Below, piece after piece: positions 1 through 8,342 of a stretch of 64,000 nucleotides of DNA. A model generated the notes under the pieces. That model was not told the origin of the DNA, made no database searches, and saw only the letters and a list, made by a program, of their open reading frames with translations. Position numbers and translations under genes: made by a program. Position 1 is the first letter of the stretch, and every line of letters begins with the position of its first letter. Origin of the DNA: Pseudomonas mandelii (GTDB lineage Bacteria; Pseudomonadota; Gammaproteobacteria; Pseudomonadales; Pseudomonadaceae); assembly GCF_006438925.1 (NCBI RefSeq), contig NZ_RCZA01000013.1, positions 62,001 through 126,000 of the forward strand. The letters are read 5' to 3'.

Positions 1-869
1 ACCCGATCTCCTGGAGCAACGACGACCTGCCGTCCCTCGGTGGCGAGACGCCGCTGAGCACCGCCCTGAGCGAAGGCAAGGAGATCGGCTACGAAGGTTT
101 TGAACTCAACGGCAAGTTCCCCAAAGACGCCAAAGGTGTCGGCGATGTACTGCGTCCCTATGACCTGGCGCTGGTGTCCGGCTGGTATTCCAGTCGTCTG
201 GCCCGCCGCTCGGTGGCCGAAGAAATCGACGCCATCGGCAGCCATGTCGAGCTGTTGGCCAAAAACGGCGCCAAGGTGCTGGTGTACGGTGAAGTCGCCG
301 ACTCTATTCAAGGCCAGCGCATCCCGCTGGTTGAACGCCCACGTTTCCACACCGAACACGCCTGGCAGGAGTACGCCGACAAGCTCACCGAACTGGCGCG
401 CTTCACCTTGTCCCAAGGCGTGCGCCTCGCGTACCACCACCACATGGGCGCCTACGTCGAATCCCCGGCCGACATCGACAAGTTGATGGCGCTGACCGGG
501 AGTGAAGTCGGCCTGCTGTTCGATTCGGGCCATTGCTACATGGGCGGCGGCGAGCCGTTGCAGGTGCTGCGCAAACACATCGAACGCATCTGCCACGTGC
601 ATTTCAAGGACGTGCGCAAACCGGTGGTGCAACTGGCGCGCAACAACCTGTGGAGTTTCCCGGACTGCATCATCAACGGCACCTTCACCGTGCCCGGCGA
701 TGGCGACATCGACTTCGGCACCTTGCTCGACGTGCTGCTGGCGGCCGGTTACCACGGCTGGCTGGTGGTCGAAGCCGAGCAGGACCCAGCGGTGGCGCCA
801 AGTTATGTCTACGCCAAAAAAGGCTACGACACCTTGCGTGCGCTGCTCGACGAGAGGATTGCATTATGA
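1..869 (+). CDS. iolE: Myo-inosose-2 dehydratase, 5' partial
   Basis: The product is the dehydratase that converts 2-keto-myo-inositol to 3D-(3,5/4)-trihydroxycyclohexane-1,2-dione, the second step of inositol breakdown. The frame is open from base 3 and its first residues read PISWSNDDLPSLGGETPL, the usual IolE N-terminal region, so only a short N-terminal piece lies outside the window. The rest is a sugar-phosphate isomerase/epimerase TIM barrel, with YHHHMGAYVES and LLFDSGHCYMGG supplying the metal-binding histidines and acids. The stop overlaps the iolB start by 4 bases (ATGA), which indicates translational coupling. Confidence 0.95.
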   Translation, partial: PISWSNDDLPSLGGETPLSTALSEGKEIGYEGFELNGKFPKDAKGVGDVLRPYDLALVSGWYSSRLARRSVAEEIDAIGSHVELLAKNGAKVLVYGEVADSIQGQRIPLVERPRFHTEHAWQEYADKLTELARFTLSQGVRLAYHHHMGAYVESPADIDKLMALTGSEVGLLFDSGHCYMGGGEPLQVLRKHIERICHVHFKDVRKPVVQLARNNLWSFPDCIINGTFTVPGDGDIDFGTLLDVLLAAGYHGWLVVEAEQDPAVAPSYVYAKKGYDTLRALLDERIAL

Positions 870-1708
870 GCCTGCTGGTCAAAAGCAACGCCCGTGGCCG
901 GACCATGGTCGAGCTGGGCAAAGGTGAGCTGGAATACGTCGGCTTCGCCGCTTACCGCCTGAGTCTGGGCGAAACCCTGCCGGTGTCGGCCGGTGATAAA
1001 GAACTGTGCCTGGTGCTGCTCAGCGGTCGGGTCAGCATCAAGGGTGAAGCGCCGGGGCAGGGCGCGTTCGACTGGGACAACATCGGCGATCGTCAGTCGG
1101 TGTTCGAAGACAAATCACCCTTCGCCGCGTACTTGCCACCCGGCAGTCAGGCGCAAGTGGTCGCGCTCAGCGATGTGCAAATAGCCGTGTGCTCTGCACC
1201 TGGATTCACTACTGAATCTAAAAGCGAAAAGATCGCAGCCTTCGGCAGCTCCTACAGCCCACGGCTGATCAAACCCGACACCATGAAGCGCAGCGTGCGC
1301 GGCAAAGGCGCCAACACCCGTTACGTTTGCGACATTTTGCCGGACACCGAACCGGCCCATTCGCTGCTGGTGGTGGAGGTGCGCACGCCGTCCGGGCACT
1401 CGTCGAGCTATCCGCCGCACAAGCACGACACCGACGATTTGCCGCACCAGAGTTTTCTCGAAGAAACCTATTACCACCAGATCAACCCGCCCCAGGGTTT
1501 CGTGTTCCAGCGGGTGTACACCGACGATCGCAGCATCGATCAGGCCATGGCCGTGGAAAACAGCGACCTGGTCGTGGTGCCCAAGGGTTACCACCCGGTC
1601 AGTGTGCCGTATGGCTACGAGTCGTATTACCTGAACGTCATGGCCGGGCCGAAACGCGTCTGGCAGTTCCACAACGATCCGCAGCACAGCTGGCTCCTGG
1701 ATCTCTGA
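866..1708 (+). CDS. iolB: 5-deoxy-glucuronate isomerase with an in-frame REP insertion
   Basis: IolB isomerises 5-deoxy-glucuronate to 5-dehydro-2-deoxy-gluconate, downstream of IolD. I placed the start at the ATG overlapping the iolE stop, which gives MSLLVKSNARGRTM and 280 residues. The open frame extends upstream, but only inside iolE. The cupin core is clear: SSYPPHKHDTD, a conserved QSFLEETYYHQ block and a C-terminal VWQFHNDPQHSWLLDL. Residues about 113-131 are unlike the family. They include KIAAFGSSYS, encoded by a REP half-element (1227-1257) identical to intergenic copies elsewhere in the window. The protein is about ten residues longer than typical IolB (roughly 270). The frame stays open, so it may still work. 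Confidence 0.93.
   Translation: MSLLVKSNARGRTMVELGKGELEYVGFAAYRLSLGETLPVSAGDKELCLVLLSGRVSIKGEAPGQGAFDWDNIGDRQSVFEDKSPFAAYLPPGSQAQVVALSDVQIAVCSAPGFTTESKSEKIAAFGSSYSPRLIKPDTMKRSVRGKGANTRYVCDILPDTEPAHSLLVVEVRTPSGHSSSYPPHKHDTDDLPHQSFLEETYYHQINPPQGFVFQRVYTDDRSIDQAMAVENSDLVVVPKGYHPVSVPYGYESYYLNVMAGPKRVWQFHNDPQHSWLLDL
1227..1257 (+). repeat. REP half-element inside iolB coding sequence
   Basis: These 31 bases are identical to the right arm of the REPIN that ends at 4186 and contain the core GATCGCAGCC followed by TTCGGCAGCTCC. There is only one arm and no inverted partner nearby. The element is read in the iolB frame as KIAAFGSSY. Its position between the two cupin halves suggests a surface loop, which is an inference. 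Confidence 0.9.
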
Positions 1709-1738
1709 ATTCCAACCTTTGCACGGAGAACAAGAACA

Positions 1739-3241
1739 ATGAGCAACGCCCCGGTTTTAGGCCATTACATCAACGGCCAGGTGCAGGACAGCGGCAGCGA
1801 ACGCTTCAGCAACGTGTTCAACCCGGCCACCGGTGCGGTGCAGGCGCGGGTGGGATTGGCGAGCGAGAAGACCGTCGACGAAGCCGTCGCCTCGGCCCTG
1901 AAAGCCTTTCCGGCCTGGTCCGAACAATCGTCCTTGCGCCGTTCGCGGGTGATGTTCAAGTTCAAGGAATTGCTCGACCAACATCACGATGAACTGGCAG
2001 AAATCATCAGCCGCGAACACGGCAAGGTGTTTTCGGACGCCAAGGGCGAAGTCACCCGGGGCATCGAAATCGTCGAGTACGCCTGCGGTGCGCCGAACCT
2101 GCTGAAAACCGAATTCAGCGACAACATCGGCGGCGGCATCGATAACTGGAACCTGCGTCAGCCGCTGGGCGTGTGCGCTGGCGTCACGCCGTTCAACTTC
2201 CCGGTGATGGTGCCGCTGTGGATGATCCCGCTGGCGCTGATTACTGGTAACTGCTTCATCCTCAAGCCGTCCGAGCGCGACCCGTCCGCCAGTTTGCTGA
2301 TGGCCCGTTTACTGACCGAAGCCGGGTTGCCGGACGGCGTGTTCAACGTGGTCCAGGGCGACAAAGTGGCGGTGGACGCCTTGCTGCAACACCCGGACAT
2401 CGAGGCGATTTCCTTTGTCGGCTCGACGCCGATTGCCGAATACATCCACCAGCAAGGTACCGCTCGCGGCAAGCGCGTGCAAGCGCTGGGCGGGGCGAAG
2501 AACCACATGATCGTCATGCCCGACGCGGACCTGGATCAAGCCGCTGACGCCTTGATCGGCGCCGCTTACGGCTCGGCTGGCGAACGTTGCATGGCGATCT
2601 CGATTGCGGTGGCGGTGGGTGATGTCGGCGACCAGTTGATTGCCAAGTTGCTGCCGCGCATCGACCAACTGAAAGTCGGCAACGGCATGCAGGGCGACAG
2701 CGATATGGGGCCGCTAGTTACCGCCGAGCACAAGGCCAAGGTCGAAGGTTTTATCGGCGAAGGCGTGGCCCAGGGCGCGCAGTTGATCGTCGATGGCCGC
2801 AACTTCAATGTGCCGGGGGCCGAGAATGGCTTCTTCGTTGGCGCGACGCTGTTCGACAACGTCACGACCGAAATGAGCATCTACCAGCAAGAAATCTTCG
2901 GCCCGGTGCTGGGCATCGTTCGCGTCCCGGATTTCGCCAGCGCCGTGGCGCTGATCAACGCCCATGAATTCGGCAATGGCGTGTCGTGTTTCACCAGTGA
3001 CGGCGGCATTGCTCGCTCGTTTGCCCGCACCATCAAGGTCGGCATGGTTGGCATCAACGTGCCGATTCCGGTGCCGATGGCCTGGCACTCGTTCGGCGGC
3101 TGGAAACGTTCGCTGTTCGGCGACCACCACGCTTATGGCGAAGAAGGCATTCGTTTCTACAGTCGCTACAAAAGCGTGATGCAGCGTTGGCCCGACAGCA
3201 TCGCCAAGGGTCCTGAATTCAGCATGCCAACCGCCAAATAA
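1739..3241 (+). CDS. mmsA: CoA-acylating methylmalonate-semialdehyde dehydrogenase
   Basis: In this operon the enzyme would act as IolA, oxidising malonate semialdehyde to acetyl-CoA with NAD, CoA and loss of CO2; the same family acts in valine breakdown. The 500-residue protein has the aldehyde dehydrogenase fold: PFNFPVMVPLWMIPLAL in the cofactor region, FVGSTPIAEYI, and the catalytic cysteine at about residue 284 in AGERCMAIS, which is the MMSDH-specific context. Length matches the family. A ribosome site CGGAGAACAAGAACA precedes the ATG. It lies 30 bases after iolB in the same operon. A separate valine-pathway copy elsewhere in the genome is possible. Confidence 0.95.
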   Translation: MSNAPVLGHYINGQVQDSGSERFSNVFNPATGAVQARVGLASEKTVDEAVASALKAFPAWSEQSSLRRSRVMFKFKELLDQHHDELAEIISREHGKVFSDAKGEVTRGIEIVEYACGAPNLLKTEFSDNIGGGIDNWNLRQPLGVCAGVTPFNFPVMVPLWMIPLALITGNCFILKPSERDPSASLLMARLLTEAGLPDGVFNVVQGDKVAVDALLQHPDIEAISFVGSTPIAEYIHQQGTARGKRVQALGGAKNHMIVMPDADLDQAADALIGAAYGSAGERCMAISIAVAVGDVGDQLIAKLLPRIDQLKVGNGMQGDSDMGPLVTAEHKAKVEGFIGEGVAQGAQLIVDGRNFNVPGAENGFFVGATLFDNVTTEMSIYQQEIFGPVLGIVRVPDFASAVALINAHEFGNGVSCFTSDGGIARSFARTIKVGMVGINVPIPVPMAWHSFGGWKRSLFGDHHAYGEEGIRFYSRYKSVMQRWPDSIAKGPEFSMPTAK

Positions 3242-3264
3242 TTTACCTGCGGAGAACAACAATA

Positions 3265-4086
3265 ATGAGCAAGCCCCTGCGTTTCGCCCTGAACCGTATG
3301 GTCGCCCCACGTTTGTCCCTGCCGGCGTTCATCGAACTGGCGGTGACCCTCAAGGCCGACGCCATCGAAATTCGCAACGACCTTGAAGGCGTCGAGATCG
3401 AAGACGGTACCGCACCCGAGCGCGTCCGTGAGTTGTGCGCGGCCAAAGGTATCACCGTGCTGTCGATCAACGCGCTGTACCCGTTTGATGTGTGGAATGA
3501 CGAACGCCGTGTGCAGGCGCTGAAACTTGCCGCATATGCCCGTGATTGCGGCGCGCAGGGTTTGGTGATGTGCCCGTTGAATGATCGCGCCGATTCGCGC
3601 AATGAAGCCGAACGGGCTTCGGGGTTGCGCACGGCGTTGACTGAGCTGGCACCGATCCTGCGGGATCACGGCATTCTCGGCTTCATCGAACCGCTGGGTT
3701 TCGAAGAGTGCTCGCTGCGCCGCAAGCGCACGGCAGTGGACGCGATCAAGGCCATCGGCGGGCTGGATGTGTTCCGTCTGGTTCACGACACCTTTCACCA
3801 TCACCTGGCCGGCGAACATGAGTTCTTCCCTGAGCTGACCGGGCTGGTGCACATCTCCGGTGTCGAGGATGCCGAGGTACCGTTGGCGACCATTCGCGAC
3901 GGCCATCGGGTGCTGGTGGGCGAGGGCGACATCCTCGGCAACGCGGCGCAAATCGACACCTTGCTCAGCAGCGGTTACAGCGGCTACCTGTCGTTCGAAC
4001 CGTTTGCCGACAGCGTCCATGGCCTGGCGGATATCGAACAGGCGATCGGCGCAAGCATGGATCACCTGCAAAAAACTCTGGCCTGA
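3265..4086 (+). CDS. iolI: Inosose isomerase-like TIM-barrel protein
   Basis: This 273-residue protein belongs to the xylose-isomerase-like/AP-endonuclease-2 TIM-barrel family. Metal-ligand positions are visible in FIEPLGFEECS, LVHDTFHHHLAG and the terminal LSFEPFAD. Family members in inositol clusters interconvert inosose isomers (2-keto-myo-inositol and 1-keto-D-chiro-inositol). The position between mmsA and iolD supports that role. Start is the ATG after GCGGAGAACAACAATA. The gene ends 8 bases before a REPIN that separates it from iolD. The symbol rests on family and context rather than close comparison. Confidence 0.85.
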   Translation: MSKPLRFALNRMVAPRLSLPAFIELAVTLKADAIEIRNDLEGVEIEDGTAPERVRELCAAKGITVLSINALYPFDVWNDERRVQALKLAAYARDCGAQGLVMCPLNDRADSRNEAERASGLRTALTELAPILRDHGILGFIEPLGFEECSLRRKRTAVDAIKAIGGLDVFRLVHDTFHHHLAGEHEFFPELTGLVHISGVEDAEVPLATIRDGHRVLVGEGDILGNAAQIDTLLSSGYSGYLSFEPFADSVHGLADIEQAIGASMDHLQKTLA

Positions 4087-4093
4087 GACATCC

Positions 4094-4186
4094 CCCTGTA
4101 GGAGCTGCCGAGTGAAACGAGGCTGCGATCTTTTGATTTTAAAGATCAAGATCAAAAGATCGCAGCCTTCGGCAGCTCCTACAGGG
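4094..4186. repeat. REPIN between iolI and iolD
   Basis: Two inverted copies of the CTGTAGGAGCTG...GATCGCAGCC REP type face each other around a short A/T-rich centre. The left arm has the version with GAGTGAAACGAGG and the right arm the shorter TTCGGCAGCTCC version, so the arms are not identical. The right arm is the same sequence found inside iolB. The structure would form a strong mRNA hairpin between two operon genes. Confidence 0.9.
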
Positions 4187-4214
4187 ATCGGGTGTGTATT
4201 TGAAAGGATCGGTT

Positions 4215-6146
4215 ATGACCACAACAAGACTGACCATGGCCCAGGCCCTGGTGAAATTCCTCGATAACCAGTACATCGAGGTCGATGGGGTTCAAAGCAA
4301 ATTCGTCGCCGGGATTTTTACCATTTTCGGCCACGGCAACGTGCTGGGCCTGGGCCAGGCCCTGGAGCAGGACAGTGGCGACCTGATCGTCCATCAGGGC
4401 CGTAACGAGCAAGGCATGGCCCACGCGGCCATCGGTTTCGCCAAGCAGCACCTGCGGCGCAAGATCTACGCGTGCTCCTCATCGGTAGGCCCTGGCGCGG
4501 CGAACATGCTGACCGCCGCCGCGACGGCGACCGCCAACCGCATTCCCTTGCTGCTGTTGCCCGGCGACGTTTACGCCTGCCGCCAGCCGGACCCGGTGCT
4601 GCAACAGATCGAGCAGTTCCACGACCTGAGCATCAGCACCAACGACGCGTTCAAGGCCGTGAGCAAATACTGGGACCGCATCAACCGTCCCGAGCAACTC
4701 ATGACGGCGGCGATCCACGCCATGCGCGTGCTCACCGACCCCGCCGAAACCGGCGCGGTGACCCTGGCCTTGCCACAAGATGTGCAGGCCGAGGCCTACG
4801 ACTATCCCGATTACTTCCTGCAAAAACGCGTGCACCGCATCGAGCGTCGTCCGGCGACTGAAGCGATGCTCGGTGATGCGCTGGCGTTGTTCAAAGGCAA
4901 GCGCAAGCCACTGATCATTTGCGGTGGCGGGGTCAGATACTCCGGTGCCAATGCCGCCTTGCAGGCGTTTGCCGAGCGCTTCGATATTCCCTTCGCCGAA
5001 ACCCAGGCCGGCAAAAGTGCGGTGGTGTCCAGCCACCCGCTGAACGTCGGCGGGATCGGTGAAACCGGCTGTCTGGCGGCGAATCTGTTGGCCAGGGACG
5101 CGGATCTGATCATCGGTGTCGGCACCCGCTACAGCGATTTCACCACGGCGTCGAAATCCCTGTTTCAGCACCCGGATGTGCAATTTCTCAACCTCAACAT
5201 CAGTCCCTGCGATGCCTTGAAGCTCGACGGCGTGCAACTGTTGGCGGATGCCAAAGTCGGCTTGCAAGCGTTGGCTGAAGCCTTGGGTGATTACCGTTCT
5301 GCGTGGGGTGATCAACCGCGTCAGGCCAAGGTGCAACTGGATGAGGAAGTCGATCGCATCTATCAGGTCGAATACCAGGCGAAAGATTTCGTCCCGGAAA
5401 TCAACGACCACATGGACCCGGCCGTACTGCGGGAATTCATCGAGCTGACCGGTTCCTGCCTGACCCAGAGCCGCGTCCTCGGCGTGCTCAATGAAACCCT
5501 CGCCGATGACGCCGTGATCGTCGCCGCCGCCGGCAGTCTGCCCGGAGACTTGCAGCGCAGCTGGCGCAGCAAGGGGGTGAACACCTATCACGTCGAGTAC
5601 GGCTATTCCTGCATGGGTTACGAGGTCAACGCCGCACTGGGCGTGAAACTCGCCGAGCCGGATCGCGAGGTCTATGCGCTGGTTGGCGATGGCTCTTACA
5701 TGATGCTGCATTCCGAGCTGGCGACTTCGATTCAGGAGCGACGCAAGATCAACGTGGTGTTGCTGGACAACATGACCTTCGGTTGCATCAACAATTTGCA
5801 GATGGAACACGGCATGGACAGCTTCGGCACCGAGTTCCGGTTCCGCAACCCGGAAACCGGCAAGCTCGACGGTGGTTTCGTGCCAGTGGATTTCGCCATG
5901 AGCGCGGCGGCCTACGGCTGCAAAACCTACAAGGTGAACACGGTTGAAGAGCTGCAAGCCGCATTGGCCGATGCGCGATTGCAGACCGTGTCGACGCTGA
6001 TCGACATCAAGGTTCTGCCCAAAACCATGATTCACAAATACCTGTCGTGGTGGCGGGTCGGCGTGGCGCAAGTCTCCACCAGCGCCCGCACCGATGCGGT
6101 GGCCAAGACCCTGAATGAACGACTGGCCAAGGCCCGTCAGTACTGA
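4215..6146 (+). CDS. iolD: Trihydroxycyclohexane-1,2-dione hydrolase
   Basis: IolD is a thiamine-diphosphate enzyme that opens the ring of 3D-(3,5/4)-trihydroxycyclohexane-1,2-dione to 5-deoxy-glucuronate. I chose the ATG at 4215 because AAAGGA lies 6 bases upstream. An in-frame GTG 21 bases earlier lacks a ribosome site. The 643 residues follow the ThDP family order: an N-terminal Pyr domain with GRNEQGMAHAAIGFAK, a central domain, and a C-terminal PP domain carrying the GDGS...NN cofactor motif (GDGSYMMLHSEL to DNMTFGCINN). Length fits IolD. Confidence 0.96.
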   Translation: MTTTRLTMAQALVKFLDNQYIEVDGVQSKFVAGIFTIFGHGNVLGLGQALEQDSGDLIVHQGRNEQGMAHAAIGFAKQHLRRKIYACSSSVGPGAANMLTAAATATANRIPLLLLPGDVYACRQPDPVLQQIEQFHDLSISTNDAFKAVSKYWDRINRPEQLMTAAIHAMRVLTDPAETGAVTLALPQDVQAEAYDYPDYFLQKRVHRIERRPATEAMLGDALALFKGKRKPLIICGGGVRYSGANAALQAFAERFDIPFAETQAGKSAVVSSHPLNVGGIGETGCLAANLLARDADLIIGVGTRYSDFTTASKSLFQHPDVQFLNLNISPCDALKLDGVQLLADAKVGLQALAEALGDYRSAWGDQPRQAKVQLDEEVDRIYQVEYQAKDFVPEINDHMDPAVLREFIELTGSCLTQSRVLGVLNETLADDAVIVAAAGSLPGDLQRSWRSKGVNTYHVEYGYSCMGYEVNAALGVKLAEPDREVYALVGDGSYMMLHSELATSIQERRKINVVLLDNMTFGCINNLQMEHGMDSFGTEFRFRNPETGKLDGGFVPVDFAMSAAAYGCKTYKVNTVEELQAALADARLQTVSTLIDIKVLPKTMIHKYLSWWRVGVAQVSTSARTDAVAKTLNERLAKARQY

Positions 6147-6185
6147 TTGCCCTGAACGAACAACAACAAATCTAGGAGTCATTAA

Positions 6186-7196
6186 ATGTCTTTGAAGCTT
6201 GGAGTCATCGGTACCGGGGCCATCGGCCAGGATCACATCCGTCGTTGCAGCCAGACCCTGCTCAACAGCCAGGTGGTCGCGGTCACCGACATCAATTTGC
6301 AACAAGCAGCGAACGTGGTTTCCGACCTGAAACTGACCGCCGAGGTTTATCCCGACGGCCACGCGCTGATCAAGGCGCCAGAAGTCGAAGCGATCCTCGT
6401 TACCTCCTGGGGCCCGAGCCACGAAGAGTTCGTGCTGGCGGCGATTGCGGCGGGTAAGCCGGTGTTCTGCGAGAAGCCGCTGGCGGTCACCGCTGAAGGC
6501 TGCCGCAAGATCGTCGAGGCCGAAGTAGCCCACGGCAAACGCTTGGTGCAGGTCGGTTTCATGCGTCCTTACGATGAAGGTTATCGCGCACTCAAAGCAG
6601 TGATCGATAGCGGTCAAATCGGCGAACCGTTGATGTTGCACTGCGCGCACCGCAACCCGACCGTGGGGGAAAACTACAAGACCGACATGGCGATCACCGA
6701 CACGCTGATCCATGAGCTGGATGTGTTGCGCTGGTTGCTCGACGACGATTACGTGTCGGTGCAAGTGGTGTTCCCGCGCAAGAGCAGCAAGGCCCTCGCG
6801 CATTTGAAAGACCCGCAAATCGTGCTGCTGGAAACCGCGAAGGGCACGCGCATCGATGTGGAAGTGTTCGTTAATTGCCAATACGGCTACGACATCCAGT
6901 GCGAAGTGGTGGGGGAGACCGGCATCGCCAAACTGCCGGAGCCGTCGCAGGTTCAGTTGCGCAGCGGGGCGAAGTTGTCCAACGCGATTCTGATGGACTG
7001 GAAGGATCGGTTTATTGCTGCGTACGACGTCGAGTTGCAGGCGTTCATCGATGGCGTGCGGGCCGGGCAGGTGGGTGGGCCGTCGGCGTGGGATGGCTTC
7101 GCTGCTGCCGTCGCAGCAGACGCGTGCATCGAAGCACAGAACAGCGGCCAGATCGTTAAAGTCGGCCTGCCAGAGCGCCCACACTTCTACGGCTAA
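6186..7196 (+). CDS. iolG: Myo-inositol 2-dehydrogenase
   Basis: IolG oxidises myo-inositol to 2-keto-myo-inositol with NAD, the entry step of the pathway. The 336-residue protein is a Gfo/Idh/MocA oxidoreductase. It has an N-terminal Rossmann motif GVIGTGAIG, the EKPLAVT cofactor motif around residue 97, and DTLIHELDVLRWLL carrying the catalytic aspartate/histidine pair near residue 175. A good ribosome site, AGGAG, lies 8 bases before the ATG. It sits 39 bases after iolD. A REPIN follows. Confidence 0.96.
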   Translation: MSLKLGVIGTGAIGQDHIRRCSQTLLNSQVVAVTDINLQQAANVVSDLKLTAEVYPDGHALIKAPEVEAILVTSWGPSHEEFVLAAIAAGKPVFCEKPLAVTAEGCRKIVEAEVAHGKRLVQVGFMRPYDEGYRALKAVIDSGQIGEPLMLHCAHRNPTVGENYKTDMAITDTLIHELDVLRWLLDDDYVSVQVVFPRKSSKALAHLKDPQIVLLETAKGTRIDVEVFVNCQYGYDIQCEVVGETGIAKLPEPSQVQLRSGAKLSNAILMDWKDRFIAAYDVELQAFIDGVRAGQVGGPSAWDGFAAAVAADACIEAQNSGQIVKVGLPERPHFYG

Positions 7197-7206
7197 CCCC
7201 CGATCC

Positions 7207-7305
7207 CCTGTAGGAGCTGTCGAGTGAAACGAGGCTGCGATCTTTTGATCTTGATCTTAAAAATCAAAAGATCGCAGCCTCGTTTCACTCGACAGCTCCT
7301 ACAGG
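7207..7305. repeat. REPIN between iolG and iolH-like gene
   Basis: Near-perfect inverted arms of the CCTGTAGGAGCTGTCGAGTG type, each including GAGTGAAACGAGGCTGCGATC, surround a short A/T-rich loop. Both arms carry the long version, unlike the copy at 4094. It occupies almost the whole intergenic space. Confidence 0.92.
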
Positions 7306-7342
7306 AGGGCGGTGTCGAATTTGGGTGAAGGAGAACAAGAAC

Positions 7343-8203
7343 ATGCGCATCGCACTAGACCCCTACATGTACCGCACCCTGTCCCTGGGCAAGATGGTCG
7401 ATAAGGTCGCCGAGCTCGGTTACGAACACATCGAACTCTCGCCCCGGGAAGATTTCCTGCCGTTCTACAAAGCTCCGCGGGTCGACAAGGCGCGAATCAA
7501 GGAATTTCGCAAAGCCCTGAGCGACACCGGGGTCAAGCTCTCTTCCTTATTACCGATGTACCACTGGGCCGCTGCCGACGAAGGTTTGCGAGTTGCCGCC
7601 GTACGCAACTGGAAACGGGCGATCCAGATTGCCGTGGAGATGGACTGCGAGCTGGTCAACACCGAGTTCACCGGCCAGTCAGACAACCCGCTGGTGTGCG
7701 AGAACCAGTTCATGCGCTCCATGGACGAGCTGATCCCGGAGTTCGAGCGCGAAGGTATCAAACTTGATATCCAGGCCCATCCGTACGATTTTTGCGAGCG
7801 CAACAACGAATCGGTGGACATCATTCGCGGTCTGGATCGCGAGTGGATCAACTACCTCTACGCCGCGCCGCACACCTTCTTCTATGACGACGGCAAAGGC
7901 CATATTGCCTCGATGCTCAAGTATGCCGGGTCGAAGCTGAGCCACCTGATCATCGCCGACACCTACAACCACAAGGCTTCTTCCGGGTTGCGCTACATCG
8001 TCAACCCACCGGGTGTCGTTGCCACCGTGCACCAGCATCTGGACATCGGTCAGGGTGAAGTCGATTGGGACGCGTTTTTCGGTACCTTGCGCGAGATCCA
8101 GTTCGACGGTATCGCCACGGTCTCGGTGTTTGCCTGGGAAGACCGGCCGGATGAATCCAACCGGATGATGCTTGAACGAGTCAAAAGCGAACTCTGCCAC
8201 TGA
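7343..8203 (+). CDS. iolH: IolH-like sugar phosphate isomerase/epimerase
   Basis: The 286-residue TIM-barrel protein resembles IolH of inositol clusters, whose exact reaction is not firmly established. Recognisable blocks are MRIALDPYMYRTLSLGKMV, VNTEFTG, LDIQAHPYDFCERNNESVDIIRGL and TVSVFAWEDR. Conserved acids and histidines fit a divalent-metal site. The start is the ATG at 7343, 9 bases after AAGGAG; an in-frame GTG at 7325 overlaps that site and is unlikely. REPINs bracket the gene, which remains on the operon strand. Confidence 0.85.
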   Translation: MRIALDPYMYRTLSLGKMVDKVAELGYEHIELSPREDFLPFYKAPRVDKARIKEFRKALSDTGVKLSSLLPMYHWAAADEGLRVAAVRNWKRAIQIAVEMDCELVNTEFTGQSDNPLVCENQFMRSMDELIPEFEREGIKLDIQAHPYDFCERNNESVDIIRGLDREWINYLYAAPHTFFYDDGKGHIASMLKYAGSKLSHLIIADTYNHKASSGLRYIVNPPGVVATVHQHLDIGQGEVDWDAFFGTLREIQFDGIATVSVFAWEDRPDESNRMMLERVKSELCH

Positions 8204-8217
8204 CGACACCACAAACC

Positions 8218-8303
8218 CCTGTAGGAGCTGACGAGTGAAACGAGGCTGCGATCTTTCAAGATCAAAAGATCGCAGCCTCGTTTCACTCGTCAGCTCCTAC
8301 AGG
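8218..8303. repeat. REPIN between iolH-like gene and oxidoreductase
   Basis: Inverted arms of the CCTGTAGGAGCTGACGAGTG type, joined by only a few bases, form an almost uninterrupted palindrome. This is the third complete REPIN in the iol operon, all located at gene junctions. Confidence 0.92.
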
Positions 8304-8342
8304 AGCGTTTCGATCGTCATAACAACAAGAAGGAGTTGATTC

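Noticed and set aside
4479..7184. Open frame of 901 codons on the minus strand
   Set aside because: It is an antisense shadow of iolD and iolG, both of which have strong family motifs and ribosome sites.
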